Of a stretch of 64,000 nt of DNA, positions 46,574-58,520 are shown piece by piece. Every line of letters starts with the position of its first letter. The stretch's first letter is position 1. A program made the translations under genes and the position numbers. The notes below the pieces were generated by a model. It saw only the letters and a list, made by a program, of their open reading frames with translations, did not search any database and had not been told where the DNA came from. Source of the DNA: Allium sativum (Eukaryota > Streptophyta > Magnoliopsida > Asparagales > Amaryllidaceae); NCBI GenBank assembly GCA_030737875.1, contig CM060910.1:69572501-69636500 (forward strand). Reading direction: 5' to 3'.

Positions 46574-47295
46574 TGTTGGAAAACAGTGGCTGAGTCGTGG
46601 ACTAGGTTGCTTTCTTGAAGACGATTCGGCGATCTGGTCAGAGGTGCAAACCAATTTGTTTCTTCGCCGCCGCCTCTAGAATAAAACAGCCTCTAAAAAC
46701 GATAACCAATCTGCTTGCACAACAAATCAGTGCAAACTTGCACTTTCGAAAATAATATTGCTCGAAATTTCTGAAAGAAAGTTTTTATTGGCGGAGGCTA
46801 GAAGACAATAGAATTCGGTGTATTTTCTTGTCTGTAGATAAAAAGTATATACAGAACAAGAATTAGGGTTTGGAAGAAAAAATCGCATCTGCTAAAATTT
46901 CGGCAGACAAAGTTTTTACCGTTGCAGAAAAAAATTATCGGTGCAGAAAATAATTTTCCATCAAAAAAGGTTCGAAAACTACAAAGTTTTATGGTCCAGA
47001 AATATAAGTGTCTACACCATAAAGCCCAAGCCCATGCCCGAGCCTGTGCCTGAGCCCGAACTGGACCGAGTCGGTCGGTCGCGCACGGGTGTGGTGTTCA
47101 AGATGCATGGTCTCCCTCCTCACAACAAACCATGTATTGAGAGTCCAAGGCCCCAACATGATTTCTTAGAAACAAGTACAAATCCTTGCCTCTTCCATAT
47201 AATCTCATGATGTGAGACTACTCACACATAGGAGCCATTCACACTTATTCAACATTTTTAATAATTCACTTAATGTTAGTAAAACGTTTCCAACA
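46574..47295 (-). repeat. 5' LTR of copia C
   Basis: 722 bp, TGTTGGAAAAC to TTTCCAACA, collinear with 37310-38046. On the minus strand a TATATAC box lies near 46850. The bases directly inside are ATTTGAAGATGAACTG rather than a TGG-type primer-binding site. Confidence 0.9.
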
Positions 47296-49904
47296 TTTAA
47301 GTCCTACATACCTCAAACATGATGTATTAAAATATATGCCAACAAAACTTATGATTTGAGACTAAAATATTTGTCTTTGTAACTGAACTTTGCTTTAACA
47401 CTAGATTTTCATAACAGTCAAATGTATTTAGCAGGCCTTATTTTTTTCAAGTTAGGGGAGTAGAAGTCTTTTAGAAGGCCTTATCATTGTTTTGGATTTA
47501 ACCTGGTTATCAAATGTCGCCTATTATATAGAATGCAAAATTAATGCATAAAAATCCAAATCCTATATCATATAGTGTAATATGTACTGTATAAATTGAC
47601 ATTACATGCCTTACTTTGCTGTATAAATTTTTCGATATTGTACTTGGACTTGACTCATTATAGAGAACTACAATATCAAACCTTGGTTTTTATAGAACAT
47701 AGGAGCAAATAAGAGAAAGAAAATGATAGAAAAACAAACATAAAACTGAAATGCTTTGGATTGGAGAAGTGCATATAATTTAAGCAAGTTATATAAATAT
47801 TTAACTAATTTAAATAAATTTTATAAAAAGCAGTCTATTTGAAAAAATTAAATATTATTTGAAACAATATTTGAAAAAGAAGTCACTAGTCCAGGAGGAG
47901 GTGATGAGTTGCAGTGTGATTTGTATGTCTTAACTTATCTTTATAACGAGCGTAAGAAATAAACAAAACTGGATTCGGCAACAGCACTATATATATTCAA
48001 TATTGTGAAGTGTTTGGACATAGTGAAGATAAATGCACTTACAGACATTAGGCGGCAGAATTGGAACCAAAATAGCAAAAGCGTTAACATTCCAAAAAAA
48101 AACAAATAACTAATAAAAGAAATTGTGCTTTTAATTCTTGTTATTTTTAAAGCAATTCTGCTTTTAATTGTCAATAAAAACAAAAGAACAGAAATTTCAG
48201 ATCGGTTATGAATTGCCTGAAGTGGTGAGATGAAGCATCAATTGGAACTCAAGTAACAACATAAATAATAGCACTGTTATCATACTTGCACCACTGAATT
48301 AGCTTAATGGTACAACCGTAGTTGTACTGCGACCTATCGCTATGTCAGTCTGTGTATGTGTTGAAATAGGAGCTTAAATTTGTTGGTACTGCGTTGTAAG
48401 GAATCAGTGGTACATAGATTTCTGAGCACATATAACTGAACCAAGCTGTTGTGCCATATGTATAATGATGAAATAGTGAATTGGTGAGGTGGGGTGGCGA
48501 TCCAGATCAGATGCAGCAAGTAGAGGCATAGAGGGGGATCGATTGCATATAATGGATTCAACAATGATATGGACATGCTGGAGAAAGCTTTGTGCAAGGA
48601 ATTACAAGGCACAAATGCTTCAAGTATGGATTAGTTGTGCCTATGCTTGACAAACATATGTGTATGGAGATGATATGGGATCAGCTTCAGCAAGCCACGA
48701 GTGGTATTATAAATATGGAGTTGGCGACTAGTTTGTGGTTGTTGTAGTGGTGGGGGGGGGGTATTGTTGTTGTGGAAGAGGGAGGTACTTGGGGAAGTAT
48801 GAAATGGTGATGGGTCTGATTGAAAAGTGATTGTAATTTGGATTAAGGAGGTGTTTGGGTGTGGAGTGGTTTGTGTTGTTGGTTTGTGGTGTTTGAAGGA
48901 TGATAATTTGAGGTTTCCTTCAAATTATATAAAATATATGCTAAATGGAAAAAATAAGCATAAGAACCATAAAAAAAGCTGAGAAGAGACTAATATTGGA
49001 TCTGCCATGAAAAGTTATTCGAAAGATACGATATGTGAATGTAGATAAATGTAAATGCTACATATACAAAAGTGAAACAGGTAGAAGAATTATCTTAACT
49101 CAAAAAGCTGAAACAAATATTGGTTAAGTGCTTTCAAAATTCCCTGCAGTGTCTTCATTTTATTTGCAGATACTTTAGTATTGGTGAAGTGTTTCACGGA
49201 ATATGCACAAAAGACAAAGTAAAAGTTTCAGGTTGTCCCTTGCACATCCATTCATTTGAATGATGATGTAAATGATAGAACACAAACAAATGAGGCACTG
49301 GCTTATTTCTCCTTCTTTAATTACTTAAATATAAATTGATTTCAGAAACTATTTCTATATATTAATCTGTATGCTCGTTTCAAATAAAATTTATTCTTCT
49401 ATATAACCCATGATGTTCTTGCTGCAATCTTTCTCCACTGAACTCTGCATTAACAATGGAATTATCCCAAGTGAATACACCATATGCATTGTCAGTGCTA
49501 TGATTTTACTAAAATGCTAGCCATAATGCATTAGCTTGTATCTACTAGAGTTGTGTGATGAGTAAATGGTAAAGTTAAATAAGTTATTTTCCTAGGTAAC
49601 ACTGAATAGTTGAATAAGTTGCCACTTTATCATTCCTCCTAGAATCGTACAACAAAACCCTCGTTGGTATGATATAATTTAGAATATATTTTTTTTCTAT
49701 AAATTTTCTTTGTTGAATTTTCCTTCTATGGTAGGATAGCATTGTGCAATCATTTCTTTTGCTTTCTTAAGTTTTTCTTTTAGACTATGAGTTTGAGTTC
49801 CCTACTTTCATATGCACATATACAATTGTGATTGTTGCTCATATGCACATACACAAATGCGATTGCTAAATGTAGTTAATTGCTTGTGGTACTTTTTTTC
49901 CCAG
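47296..49904. other. interior of CACTA I, no gene recognised
   Basis: AT-rich, with GT-rich stretches and a run of 9-10 G near 48752. Likely intron or degraded interior upstream of the exon at 49905. TTGTTGTAGTG near 48737 resembles a CACTA right end but has no supporting terminus or duplication. Confidence 0.45.
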
Positions 49905-50207
49905 TCGCATCGGAATAGCAACAACATCTCCAATGGTTGTACTGTACAAGTTGAGAATCAGCTTAGAAAGTGCAAATTACTAGGTGCTTGGCAAAAGAAC
50001 GTTCTCGCAGAAGCAACAATTGCTTCGACGGATCCTACTGTTTTAGGGCACCATGTACCTTTGGGCGTAGATGCTTGAGAAGTTTGGGTTGATTCTACAG
50101 TGGATCCCAAAGCTGTTCTATACAGGCCTACTTCTGATATCTATACTATTGGACAAGCGGTTGGGATGACTGTTGCTTGGCATAAAAACTTTATCTCTTT
50201 TGAGTAG
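49905..50207 (+). pseudogene. last exon of a CACTA-encoded protein
   Basis: Starts after a clear splice acceptor (TTTTTTTCCCAG). The frame reads NGCTVQVENQLRKCKLLGAW, QKNVLAEATIASTDPTVLGH, HVPLGVDA, then a TGA (50076-50078; one change from TGG), then EVWVDSTVDPKAVLYRPTSD and IYTIGQAVGMTVAW to TAG at 50205-50207. This wording matches a segment common in plant CACTA (Ptta/En/Spm-type) second proteins; I do not know its role. Position about 600 bp from the right terminus and plus orientation fit element I. Confidence 0.6.
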
Positions 50208-50379
50208 TATGTATGTGTGCTCATATTGATATATGCTATGGATTTGGTTTTGTAATTCAGTTATGAATTCAAAAATGGTGTAAACTTGAATTGTTTACGA
50301 TTATGGTTGTTTTTAGTATTGTTCTAATTATAATGTTATGAAATTAATGGCAGAATTATATAGTAATTACAAAACTATT

Positions 50380-50812
50380 TTCTATGATTGTCCTAGCAGA
50401 TTATATTACAACTTTTATAAGCAGTTGTAAACTGCTAACACAACTGATAGAGTCAGTTGTTGAAATGGTAGTTACGATAGCTAAAAAGGTTGTAATTAAC
50501 ACTTTTACAAGCGCTAAAAGCTGTTGCGATAAATTCAGTCACAAGGGAGAGTAACAGTTGTAATAAAGTGTTTTATAATAGTTTAGAGTTGTTGCGAAAA
50601 AGTTTTTAACAACACTCAGGAACTGTGGTAAAAAAGATTTTACAACTCCTATAAACAGTTGTGACTAGCTTTTTTTTTTTACAATTGTTTCCAACAGTTG
50701 TAAAATAGCCATCCTCTATTACCACCATGGACATAAGGACTAACAGGCGCCTGTCGTAATAGACATATTACATCTGTTTTTGGCAGTTGCAAAAGGGTAT
50801 TTTTGTTGTAGT
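50380..50812 (+). repeat. right subterminal region of CACTA I
   Basis: Dense AGTTGTAA / TTACAACT motifs and variants in both orientations, ending in TTTTGTTGTAGT. Similar motifs (TTTTACAACTAGC, TAGTTGTTGTAA) lie just inside the left end at 13811-13845. Such arrays bind the element's own accessory protein in En/Spm. Confidence 0.7.
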
Positions 50813-50954
50813 AACGGATTTCGTCATCGTTTCCGTTGTTACTTCAAGTGAAATCAATAAACACGCCAAGACCATTGATAAATTGTTCACTTATTGTGTC
50901 ATCATCTTCTCTTCGTTTGTACATTCAGCTTCGACCAGTAAAATAATTGTCCAT
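50813..50954 (-). pseudogene. CACTA H transposase, N-terminal part
   Basis: ATG at 50954-50952 on the minus strand starts MDNYFTGRS. The frame continues through two TGA codons as MYKRREDDDTISEQFINGLG, VFIDFT and SNNGNDDEIR, the N-terminal transposase-associated domain of TNP2 proteins. It stops at the right AAC duplication of element I. The next codons of the domain (CPYSRC) are at 13779 and below. Upstream TTACTTAG is a plausible splice acceptor at about 50960. Confidence 0.8.
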
Positions 50955-51954
50955 TTTTTCTAAGTAAATAATTAAAAAGTACGATAAATTTTCATTAATA
51001 TTTTAATAAAACAATTTTATTGTTGAATGTTATGTTAATTGATCATTTACGCTTTGGCGATAGGTCATCCTGCCTCTCATTATAAATACAGTAACGTAAT
51101 TTAATCATGTAAATCTTTTCAATTTAAATGATTCAATAAAATTTCGACAGCACTTAGCTTTAGTTCCCTGAACAGTACACAATTGTGTGTACACAGGAAA
51201 CATAAAGGAAGCACTTTCGAAATTTTGAGAACTGACTAAAATGAAATGATTTACGAGATTTAATTTCGTTATTGTGTTCAGAACTTGTCTAATACAAGGA
51301 CAAATCCAACAAATATTGTATATGATGAATATAAATGTTCGTTCTGTTAACAAAACGAACATTCACATAATGATCATATATAATACTTATCAGACAGGGC
51401 TGAAAAACTCTCGAAGGATTACTTTCAATCTCTAATTGTACGTATACGAACTTTTATCACATGTACGTATATTTTCAACATTCAATTAAACTAACAATAC
51501 GTTATAAAATTAAATATCGTTTTCGATAAATTTTTATAAAACATAAACTTATTTATTACCATTTCCATTAAACGTCCCTTAACAAGTATGAAATCTCTTA
51601 TATATTAATTCATCATATGCACATGCACATAATTCTATTGTGATATAAACAACATAAACTTGCAATAAATAAATCAATAACAAGAATTGGGCCTCAATTA
51701 ATTCAACATATACATAGATTAATCTACAACACTATACATACAACACTATATATACACATATACATGCAACATTAACTAATTATCATTTTCAAAAAAATAA
51801 AACATAAAGTAATTAATCCTATATTAGCAACATGATTAATTGAACCTATATATGCACATATTGACAACACTGCACATACAAACATATAGTCTAATAGACA
51901 AATTAACCTTAAATGAGCAAATCTAAGATATTAAAAAAAATTAGTGTTTTATAC
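50955..51954 (-). other. probable intron of CACTA H transposase gene
   Basis: AT-rich stretch between the donor CAAG/GTATAA (near 51955, minus strand) and the acceptor TTACTTAG. Short frames only. Confidence 0.45.
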
Positions 51955-52150
51955 CTTGAAAAATGGAGATGAATTGGAGGCTAGAGAGAAGGAGAGAGAG
52001 CATTGAACACGTTGGAGATAGTAGTGGCGGCTATGGAGGTGGTGGTGGCCAATTTCGAAATTGGGGAGAAAGGAAATGAGTAATTTTTGAGTGAAAAACG
52101 AAATGAGGGAGGAAGAAGCAGGTCGGTTCAGTTCTGCTCGACTAAGCAAC
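51955..52150 (-). other. probable 5' non-coding exon of CACTA H
   Basis: Purine-rich on the plus strand, CT-rich on the coding strand (CTCTCTCTCCTTCTCTCTAG), with several GGTGG blocks. It ends in a splice donor. Its position just inside the H terminus parallels 13980-14196 in element I. Confidence 0.45.
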
Positions 52151-52295
52151 GACCGCCAACGGCTTTAAAACCAACGATTTCCAATGTATTTTTTATTACG
52201 TAAAAAAATCCAAAATTTATCTTCCGTTGGAAGCTATTGGAAACCATTGCGAGGATTCATTGGCGGTCGCTGCCCCCATTTCGTTGCTATATACT
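52151..52295 (-). repeat. terminal region of CACTA H, left of copia D
   Basis: Subterminal motifs (AACGGC, CCAACG, CGTTGG, TTGGAA) in both orientations. It ends with the left ATACT copy at 52291-52295, continued beyond copia D at 57742. Confidence 0.6.
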
Positions 52296-53023
52296 TGTTG
52301 GGAAACAATGGTTGAGTCGCGGACTAGGTCGCTTTCTTGAAGACGATTCGGCGATCTGGTCGGTGGTGCAAAACCAGTTCGTACTTTCGCCGCCGCATCT
52401 AGGAAAAACAGCCTCTGAATTAATAACTGATTTGCATTGCACTACAAATCAGTGCAGATTTTCACTTTCGAAATTAAAATCACTACTCGAAAATTTCTGG
52501 AATATAATTTTAATGGCGGAGGTAAGTTATCTATTTCCGTCTACAACTGAAGATAATATATAGATGGGGATTAGGGCTGAACGAAAATACTGTGCAGTAA
52601 TAAAATCTACTAAAATACCGGGTCAATAGTTTACCGCTTCAAATTAAAAGTCGGCTCAGAAATATTTTCGTATTTAAAAACATAGTTCGAAAAATGCAGT
52701 GTTTTCTAACCCAAAAATTTAAGTGTTTACACCACAAAGCCAAGCCCGAGCCTGAGCCCGAACCAAACCGAACCGGGTCGGGTCGGGTCGAGTTGAGTCG
52801 AGTCGGTTGGCCGGTCGCGCGTGCGTGTGTGGTGGTCATGATGCATGGCCTCCCTCCTCACAACAAAGCATGTATTGGGAGCCCAAGGTCCCAACATGAT
52901 TTCTTAGAAACAAGTATAAATACTTGCCTCTTCCATATAATCCCATGATATGGGACTATTCAATAAAGGAGCCATTCACACACTTATCTCAATATTTTAA
53001 TAATTCACCCAATATTTCTAACA
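52296..53023 (-). repeat. 3' LTR of copia D
   Basis: 728 bp from TGTTGGGAAAC to TTTCTAACA. Adjacent internal CCCCCACTTG is the complement of a good polypurine tract. It contains the GC-rich CCCGAGCCTGAGCCCGAACC block. Confidence 0.9.
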
Positions 53024-56000
53024 ATCCCCCACTTGAATTTTTAAAATATTATCGAGCAGTTTTCTAGAAACATAAGACTGTGCATAAACAAAGGTGCCAT
53101 CCGACTTGAACCTTTGCATAGTGAATTAGATTCAATTTTTACTAGAGTGACACGTAGTCTTAAACTCTATTCCTGACATCAAACCACACACAATCTTTTC
53201 TATAGTGCAATAAAATAAGCACGTGCATTTATGGCCATGCACGTCTATCCCAGTTTAGTGAACGCTCTAGAAGTTTTGCCCAAAACTCCATAGGAAACGA
53301 CCACATTTCCACATTCACATTGGTGAGTCTATCAAGAGTACTCCTGAAGGTAGGTACTCCACTCCAAATAGTGTATAGATCTCATTAAGAGTTATTATCA
53401 TCTCATCCTCTAATCACTTCAGGAATACATGCTTCTTGGTTTATTAAATAGCAAGTTCAACTCCTATCACTACACAACTTGTTTTTACCCATTGAACCTA
53501 TTTCTTGGGATCTCCAGTCATTTAGGTCGGGTTACCATTGTGCGTGACTCAACAATCTAAGGGAAATAATCCCATTCTTTTAGAATTATTAAGGACAATC
53601 TTTCAGGTCAGTCCTTTAGTCAAAGGATCTGCCAAATTATCATCACTTCATATGTGATGTTCTCTAATAATACTGTGCATACGACTGTCATTTCTTACTG
53701 TTGTAATATCGGTATAGTTCTTCTTTCAATAGTCATCAAATTTGTTCCATCACTATATATGTGATCTTCTTTTACAATATTGTGCTTACGACGTCGTCTT
53801 TTACCATTGTAATAACGGTTCTATACTTTTTGCAATAGTCGCGGCACTATCGCAATCGATTACACCATTGGTGTCGGTTTTTCCCTTATGGAGATCTCAA
53901 CTAGCAGATTTCTGTAGTTCTCTGCTTCTTCACTAGCTGTGGCTGGTGCTGTTATCTCAGTCACTATAGTATACTGAGTCAAGATATTCTGTTTCTTAGA
54001 TATCCCAAAAAACAGTTCTTCCAGCAATGCTAAATATATAGCCACTGGTCGCAATAGAATCATTAGATAAAGTATTTCAGTCTGTATCAGAATATCCTTC
54101 AAGTACAACTGAAAACTTTTCATAATGTAATCCAAGATTCATAGTTTATTTTAGGTATCTTATGACCCTCTCAATAGCATGTTAATGCTCTATACTAGAT
54201 CTACTGGTAAACTTGCACAATAATCCCCCGACATAGGCAATGTCAGGTCTAGTACAATCAGTGACATCCCGAAGATTGCTAATGATGCTCTCATAATCAG
54301 ACTGTCTTACACCCTCACCAGTGTTCGTAAATAACTTTACACTAGGATCATATGGTGTGCATGCAAGTTTACAGTCAACATAATTGTATTTCTTTAGAGT
54401 CTTCTCAGTTTAATGGGATTGATCCGAGGAAAATCACCTTTTTGACCTAGTAATCTTAATATCAGGGATTACACTCGCTTCACCTGGATCTTTCATATAA
54501 AAATTGGCACTTAATAAGGATTTGACTGAATTTATGGCATGAATGTTTGACCCAAAGATGAGTAGGTTATCTACATAAAGGCATATAATAGTGCAAATGT
54601 CATTCTCAGATTTGTAATAAATGCATTTGTCACTTTCATTAACTTCAAAAACCATGTGAAGTGATTAAGTTATCAAATTTTTCATGCCATTGTTTAGATA
54701 CTGGTTTTAAACCATATAATGATTTTTCTAATTTGCATACTTTATGTTCTTGACCATGTACTACAAATCCTTCAGGCTAGTCCATATAAATTTCTTCTTC
54801 TAATTCACCATTCAAAAATGTGGTTTTTACATCCATTTGGTGTATTCGTAAATTATGAATAGAAGCAAGTGAGATTAATACCCAAATGAATGCAATTCTA
54901 TTACTGGTGAAAAAGTGTCAAAGAAACCTATATTTTCTTTTTGCTTAAAACCTTTAGCTACTAGTCATGTTTTATATTTATCAATAGTGCCATCAGGTTT
55001 TAATTTTTAAGAACCCATTTACAGCCTATAGATTTACAACGGGGGTAAATCTACCAAATGCCAAGTCTTATTGGATTCTAGAGAATCCATCTCATCATTT
55101 ATAGCCTCTTGCCAAAAAATTGGCATCTAAAGAAGGTAAGGCCTCTTGGAGGTTTAATGGATCCTCCTCTATAGTAAAACACAAAAATATGGACCAAAGT
55201 CTTTTACGGTTCTCGTTCTTTTACTTCTTCTAGGTTCAACTTCAGAATTTTCATTAAATTCTGTTCTAATAGGCATACTAGAAGCGCCCCCACTATTCCT
55301 TAATTTAAAAAAAATTGTTTCATAACAATCGGCGCCATTTGTTTCAATTATATTATGTGTATTTAGGTCATAAAAAAAACTGTATGCTTTGCTATTAATA
55401 GCGTAGCCTATAAATAAACATTCATATGCTCTAATAGCCAATTTTATTATCTTAGGGGTTGGAGCGCAAACATATGTTAAACAAACCCAAGTTCTAAAAA
55501 ATATGACACATTGGATTTATAATTCTTTTTAAGATTTCATAAGGTGAAATTTTATTCTTAGATTAAGGGATTCTAAACATAACATAGCGTGCAGTCAATA
55601 AAATATCCCCCCACCAATGTTTTGCTGCACCAAAATTTAATAAAATAGCAATTACTAATTCGGTAAAGGTCCTATTCTTTTCAGCTTTACCGTTCATTTC
55701 AAGTGAATATGGTGCAGTTCTCTCATGTACTATACCATGTAATTTATAAAAGATCAGAATAAACTAAATTTATATTATGTTCCTCTATCACTATGAATTC
55801 TTTTAATTTTCTTTTTCCTCAATTTCAGTTTTTGAATCTAAGCATGTCAAATGCAACACATATTTCAAAATCACTGTTTGTCCAATTGGAAGCTTTATTT
55901 TCACATAACCAACCTCTACAGTTTTAGTTGTGTGAGGATCTCCCAACAACACTTTCTGATCATCAGCAGCCGTGTACATTGTGAATAAATCACGATCATA

Positions 56001-57100
56001 GCAGACATGGCGAGAAACACCAGTGTCTACCCACTAACCCTCTGTCCACCAACAAGGTGAATCAATCATAGCCGTAAGAGGCTCCTCAGTCAGATTAGCC
56101 TGCAGTGCAAGACTTAGCCTGTTCCGACACTATCATGCTGTATGATCTGTTTTTCTACAGTTGTAATATAGAAGCAACTGTTCAGAATCATTCTTTTTGG
56201 TTGGTTGCTGCTGTCCTTTATGGTTTCCTTATGGATTCTCATTCTATTCTCAGCTGACTGGCTGTGGAGGCTTACTATTGCTTGAGATGTTAATATGATT
56301 GAAAATTTGTATTTTTCTTACAGAAAAATATGCATAAACTTATAGACTAACATAAGTTATTCACATGTATGCAACAAAGGTGTTCTATATTCTGTCTTTT
56401 CACTTGTATGCAACAAAAGTGTTCTATTTCTATATGTTCGTACCAGATCTAACATTTTGACTTGATATCATACCTCAGTATGGTAATAGCACTAACCAAC
56501 TAGTACTGATTAGAAGTTAAACAAGGGTAGTATGGTACGCTGTTATGATATTAGATATCACATTCTTGTTACGTGCACAATTAGAAAATCATAATTTCAA
56601 ATTATCAATGAACACCAAGGAATTTCTACTAATAGCAACTACCGTTTAAATTTCCACATATAAAAATGTTATTAAAATGGTTTAGTTGTATCAATACTCG
56701 ATCCGAGCATTGTCGGTTGTTGCAAATTACCAGAAAAGATCAAACTAATTTTACGCAGAAAATGGAAAATTTCAGCAAATAAATCTACAGATCCATTATA
56801 CTAAAAAAGTACCGATTATGATTCCCATAGCAACGGTCATGATCTGATATCCGCAAAATGGTCCACCTCCTCTCATTAGCGGTTCTTTCAGATTTCGGAT
56901 TTGCCTTCCCATTTGAGCTTGCGTACTTTTCCATCTGCTACAGCCGTCCGAAAATGATTTTAATGGAAGCGAGTGGATTTCATTCGGCCTTGTTGCACCA
57001 TGATGAGAACGAAGCTTTAGAAGCCGGATGCTTGGAAGTATGAATTCGGTAGTTCAGAGTTTTCCGGTTGTAGCCATTGTTTCAGTGATCGTCTTCAAAT
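53024..57100 (-). pseudogene. copia D internal region, degenerate pol
   Basis: Collinear with copia C. The 3' untranslated region is 53024-53600, RNase H remnant about 53620-54170, and RT about 54200-55070 with ICLYVDNLLIFGSNIHAINS (YVDN) at 54434-54655. The integrase C-terminal zone is at 55169-55441 (ECLFIGYAINSKAYSFFYDL); integrase core and protease remnants follow to about 56240. From 56250 the sequence leaves the C pattern. At 57078 an ATG (MATTGKL) near the LTR marks the old gag start, with a stop right after. Not functional. Confidence 0.75.
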
Positions 57101-57165
57101 TGTTGTGAAACAATGGCTGAGTCGCGGACTAGGTCGCTTTCTTGAAGACGATTCGACGATCTGGT
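57079..57165. other. inverted repeat spanning the LTR/leader junction of D
   Basis: ATCGTCTTCAA in the leader (57088-57098) has a perfect 11-bp complement TTGAAGACGAT in the adjacent LTR (57143-57153). Element C has the same arrangement with one or two changes (46562-46572 and 46615-46625). It sits where a primer-binding site should be. Confidence 0.6.
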
Positions 57166-57741
57166 CGGTGGTGCAAAACCAGTTCGTACTTTCGCCGCCG
57201 CCTCCAGGATAAAACAGCCTCTGAATTAATAACTGATTTGCTTTGCACTACAAATCAGTGCAGATTTGTACTTTCGAAATTAAAATCACTGCTCGAAAAT
57301 TTCTGGGATATAATTGAAATGACGGAGATTAGGGCTGAACGAAAATACTATGCAGCAATAAAATCTACTAAAATACCGGGTCAATAGTTTACCGCTTCAA
57401 AATAAAAGTCGGCTCAAAAATATTTTCGTATTTAAAAACATAGTTCGAAAAATGCAGTGTTTTCTGACCCAAATATATAAGTGTTTACACCACAAAGCCC
57501 GAGCCCGAACCGAACCGGACCTGGTCGGTCGGTCGGTCGCGCGTGTGTGGTGGTCATGATGCATGGCCTCCTTACTCACAACAAAGCATGTATTGGGAGC
57601 CCAAGGCCCCAACATGATTTCTTAAATACAAGTGTAAATACTTGCCTCTTCTATATAATCCCATGATATAGGACTATTCAATAAAGGAGTCATTCACACA
57701 CTTATCTCAATATTTTAATAATTCACCCAATATTTCCAACA
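57101..57741 (-). repeat. 5' LTR of copia D
   Basis: 641 bp, TGTTGTGAAAC to TTTCCAACA, shorter than its partner by internal deletions. Also contains a CCCGAGCCCGAACCGAACCG block. Confidence 0.9.
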
Positions 57742-57757
57742 ATACTGTCTTGTAGTG
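57742..57757 (-). other. outer terminus of CACTA H
   Basis: ATACTGTCTTGTAGTG. With copia D removed, the minus strand reads CACTACAAGACAGTATATAG from 57757, close to the common plant CACTA terminus CACTACAAGAAA. The next bases ATA (57758-57760) would be its 3-bp target duplication; the other H end was not found. Confidence 0.7.
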
Positions 57758-58466
57758 ATATTTCATGTGTCTCAAACATTTTTTATTTTTTTTGAAAATC
57801 TCTTCTCAAAGAAAAAACGATTTTTTAAAATCAATATTTAATGCGGCACAAAAATTCACATTTTACAATTCCAAGATATTGTTAATTTATTAATTTTTAA
57901 GATATCTTAAAGCAAAAATAATTTTTCACTTTACTGGCATAAATAAGAATTCCATCGTAATCACTTTTAATTCCAATTTCAGTTTACAAAATTAAACATC
58001 TTTATTTACTATAAAAAGCTAGTTACTTAAATTTCCACCCTAAATGCCATTTTAATATCAACACATATTATACTATTTTTTAATTATTTTTGGTCTAAAA
58101 CCCTTATAAGTAATTCTGATTCCTTGCATTCATAATATTTCCTATGTCGGTTGGTACAATTGTGATATGGATACATTGAGGTATTGGGTCCTATGAATAA
58201 TAATGTTAGTTCAGCATTAATATTCAAAGGACATTTCATTATAATACGGTATTTACTTGTGCTATTACCCTGCTGCAGTGTCTAATCTAATCTTTGACCG
58301 CAACAGATTTATTTTGGGTTCTACGGTTTATTGCATTGAATATTCATGTACCTGCTTGATGTTTGACTCACTGACTACTGCTTGCCGGTTCATGTACCTT
58401 ACTAACCACACACTTGGAAGCTTCTCTTTCGCATTCGTGCACTCCTTAATAAATAAACAGCTCTGA
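57758..58466. other. intergenic region upstream of kinase
   Basis: AT-rich; no TE terminus, RNA gene or domain-bearing frame seen. Presumably holds the kinase promoter. Confidence 0.5.
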
Positions 58467-58475
58467 TATATAAAT
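58467..58475 (+). promoter_or_regulatory. candidate TATA box of the kinase gene
   Basis: TATATAAAT lies 46 bp before the ATG at 58521, giving a short leader starting near 58500. Inferred from wording and spacing only. Confidence 0.5.
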
Positions 58476-58520
58476 GCATACATCACAAGCAGATCTCTTA
58501 TTCCAATCAATATTCACAAC

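Larger units (their letters stand above)
37310..47295 (-). mobile_element. Ty1/copia element C, carrying a gypsy LTR
   Basis: Minus-strand copia element with LTRs 37310-38046 and 46574-47295 and, right to left, gag, knuckle, protease, integrase, RT and RNase H. Termini are TGTTGG and CCAACA. A 4-kb gypsy solo LTR lies between RNase H and the 3' LTR. Flanking bases (CATCT and TTTAA) do not match, so no target duplication is visible. Element D (52296-57741) belongs to the same family. No TGG-type primer-binding site follows the 5' LTR, so priming is unusual. Lineage not assigned. Confidence 0.9.
13780..50812 (+). mobile_element. CACTA (En/Spm) element I with nested insertions
   Basis: The left terminus CACTACAACAAAA starts at 13780. 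The right terminus TTTTGTTGTAGT ends at 50812, its inverted match lacking only the final G. Flanking AAC copies and the restored transposase frame of H show that the whole 37-kb span entered as one insertion and later grew by nested insertions (copia E, F, copia C and others). Subterminal sequence at both ends is rich in TTACAACT/AGTTGTAA motifs. A plus-strand exon of a CACTA-type protein lies at 49905-50207. No TNP2-type transposase of its own is recognisable. Confidence 0.8.
52296..57741 (-). mobile_element. Ty1/copia element D, heavily decayed
   Basis: Same family as C. LTRs are 52296-53023 and 57101-57741. Perfect 5-bp duplications ATACT at 52291-52295 and 57742-57746 define it exactly. 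The internal region keeps recognisable RNase H, RT, integrase and protease remnants but almost no open frame, and gag has been replaced or lost beyond about 56250. Confidence 0.9.

Noticed and set aside
37305..47300. A target-site duplication for copia C
   Set aside because: CATCT and TTTAA do not match even with one change allowed.
48730..48750. TTGTTGTAGTG as a possible CACTA right end
   Set aside because: Lies in a GT-rich tract, lacks the A-rich continuation of the terminus, and no 3-bp duplication could be matched.
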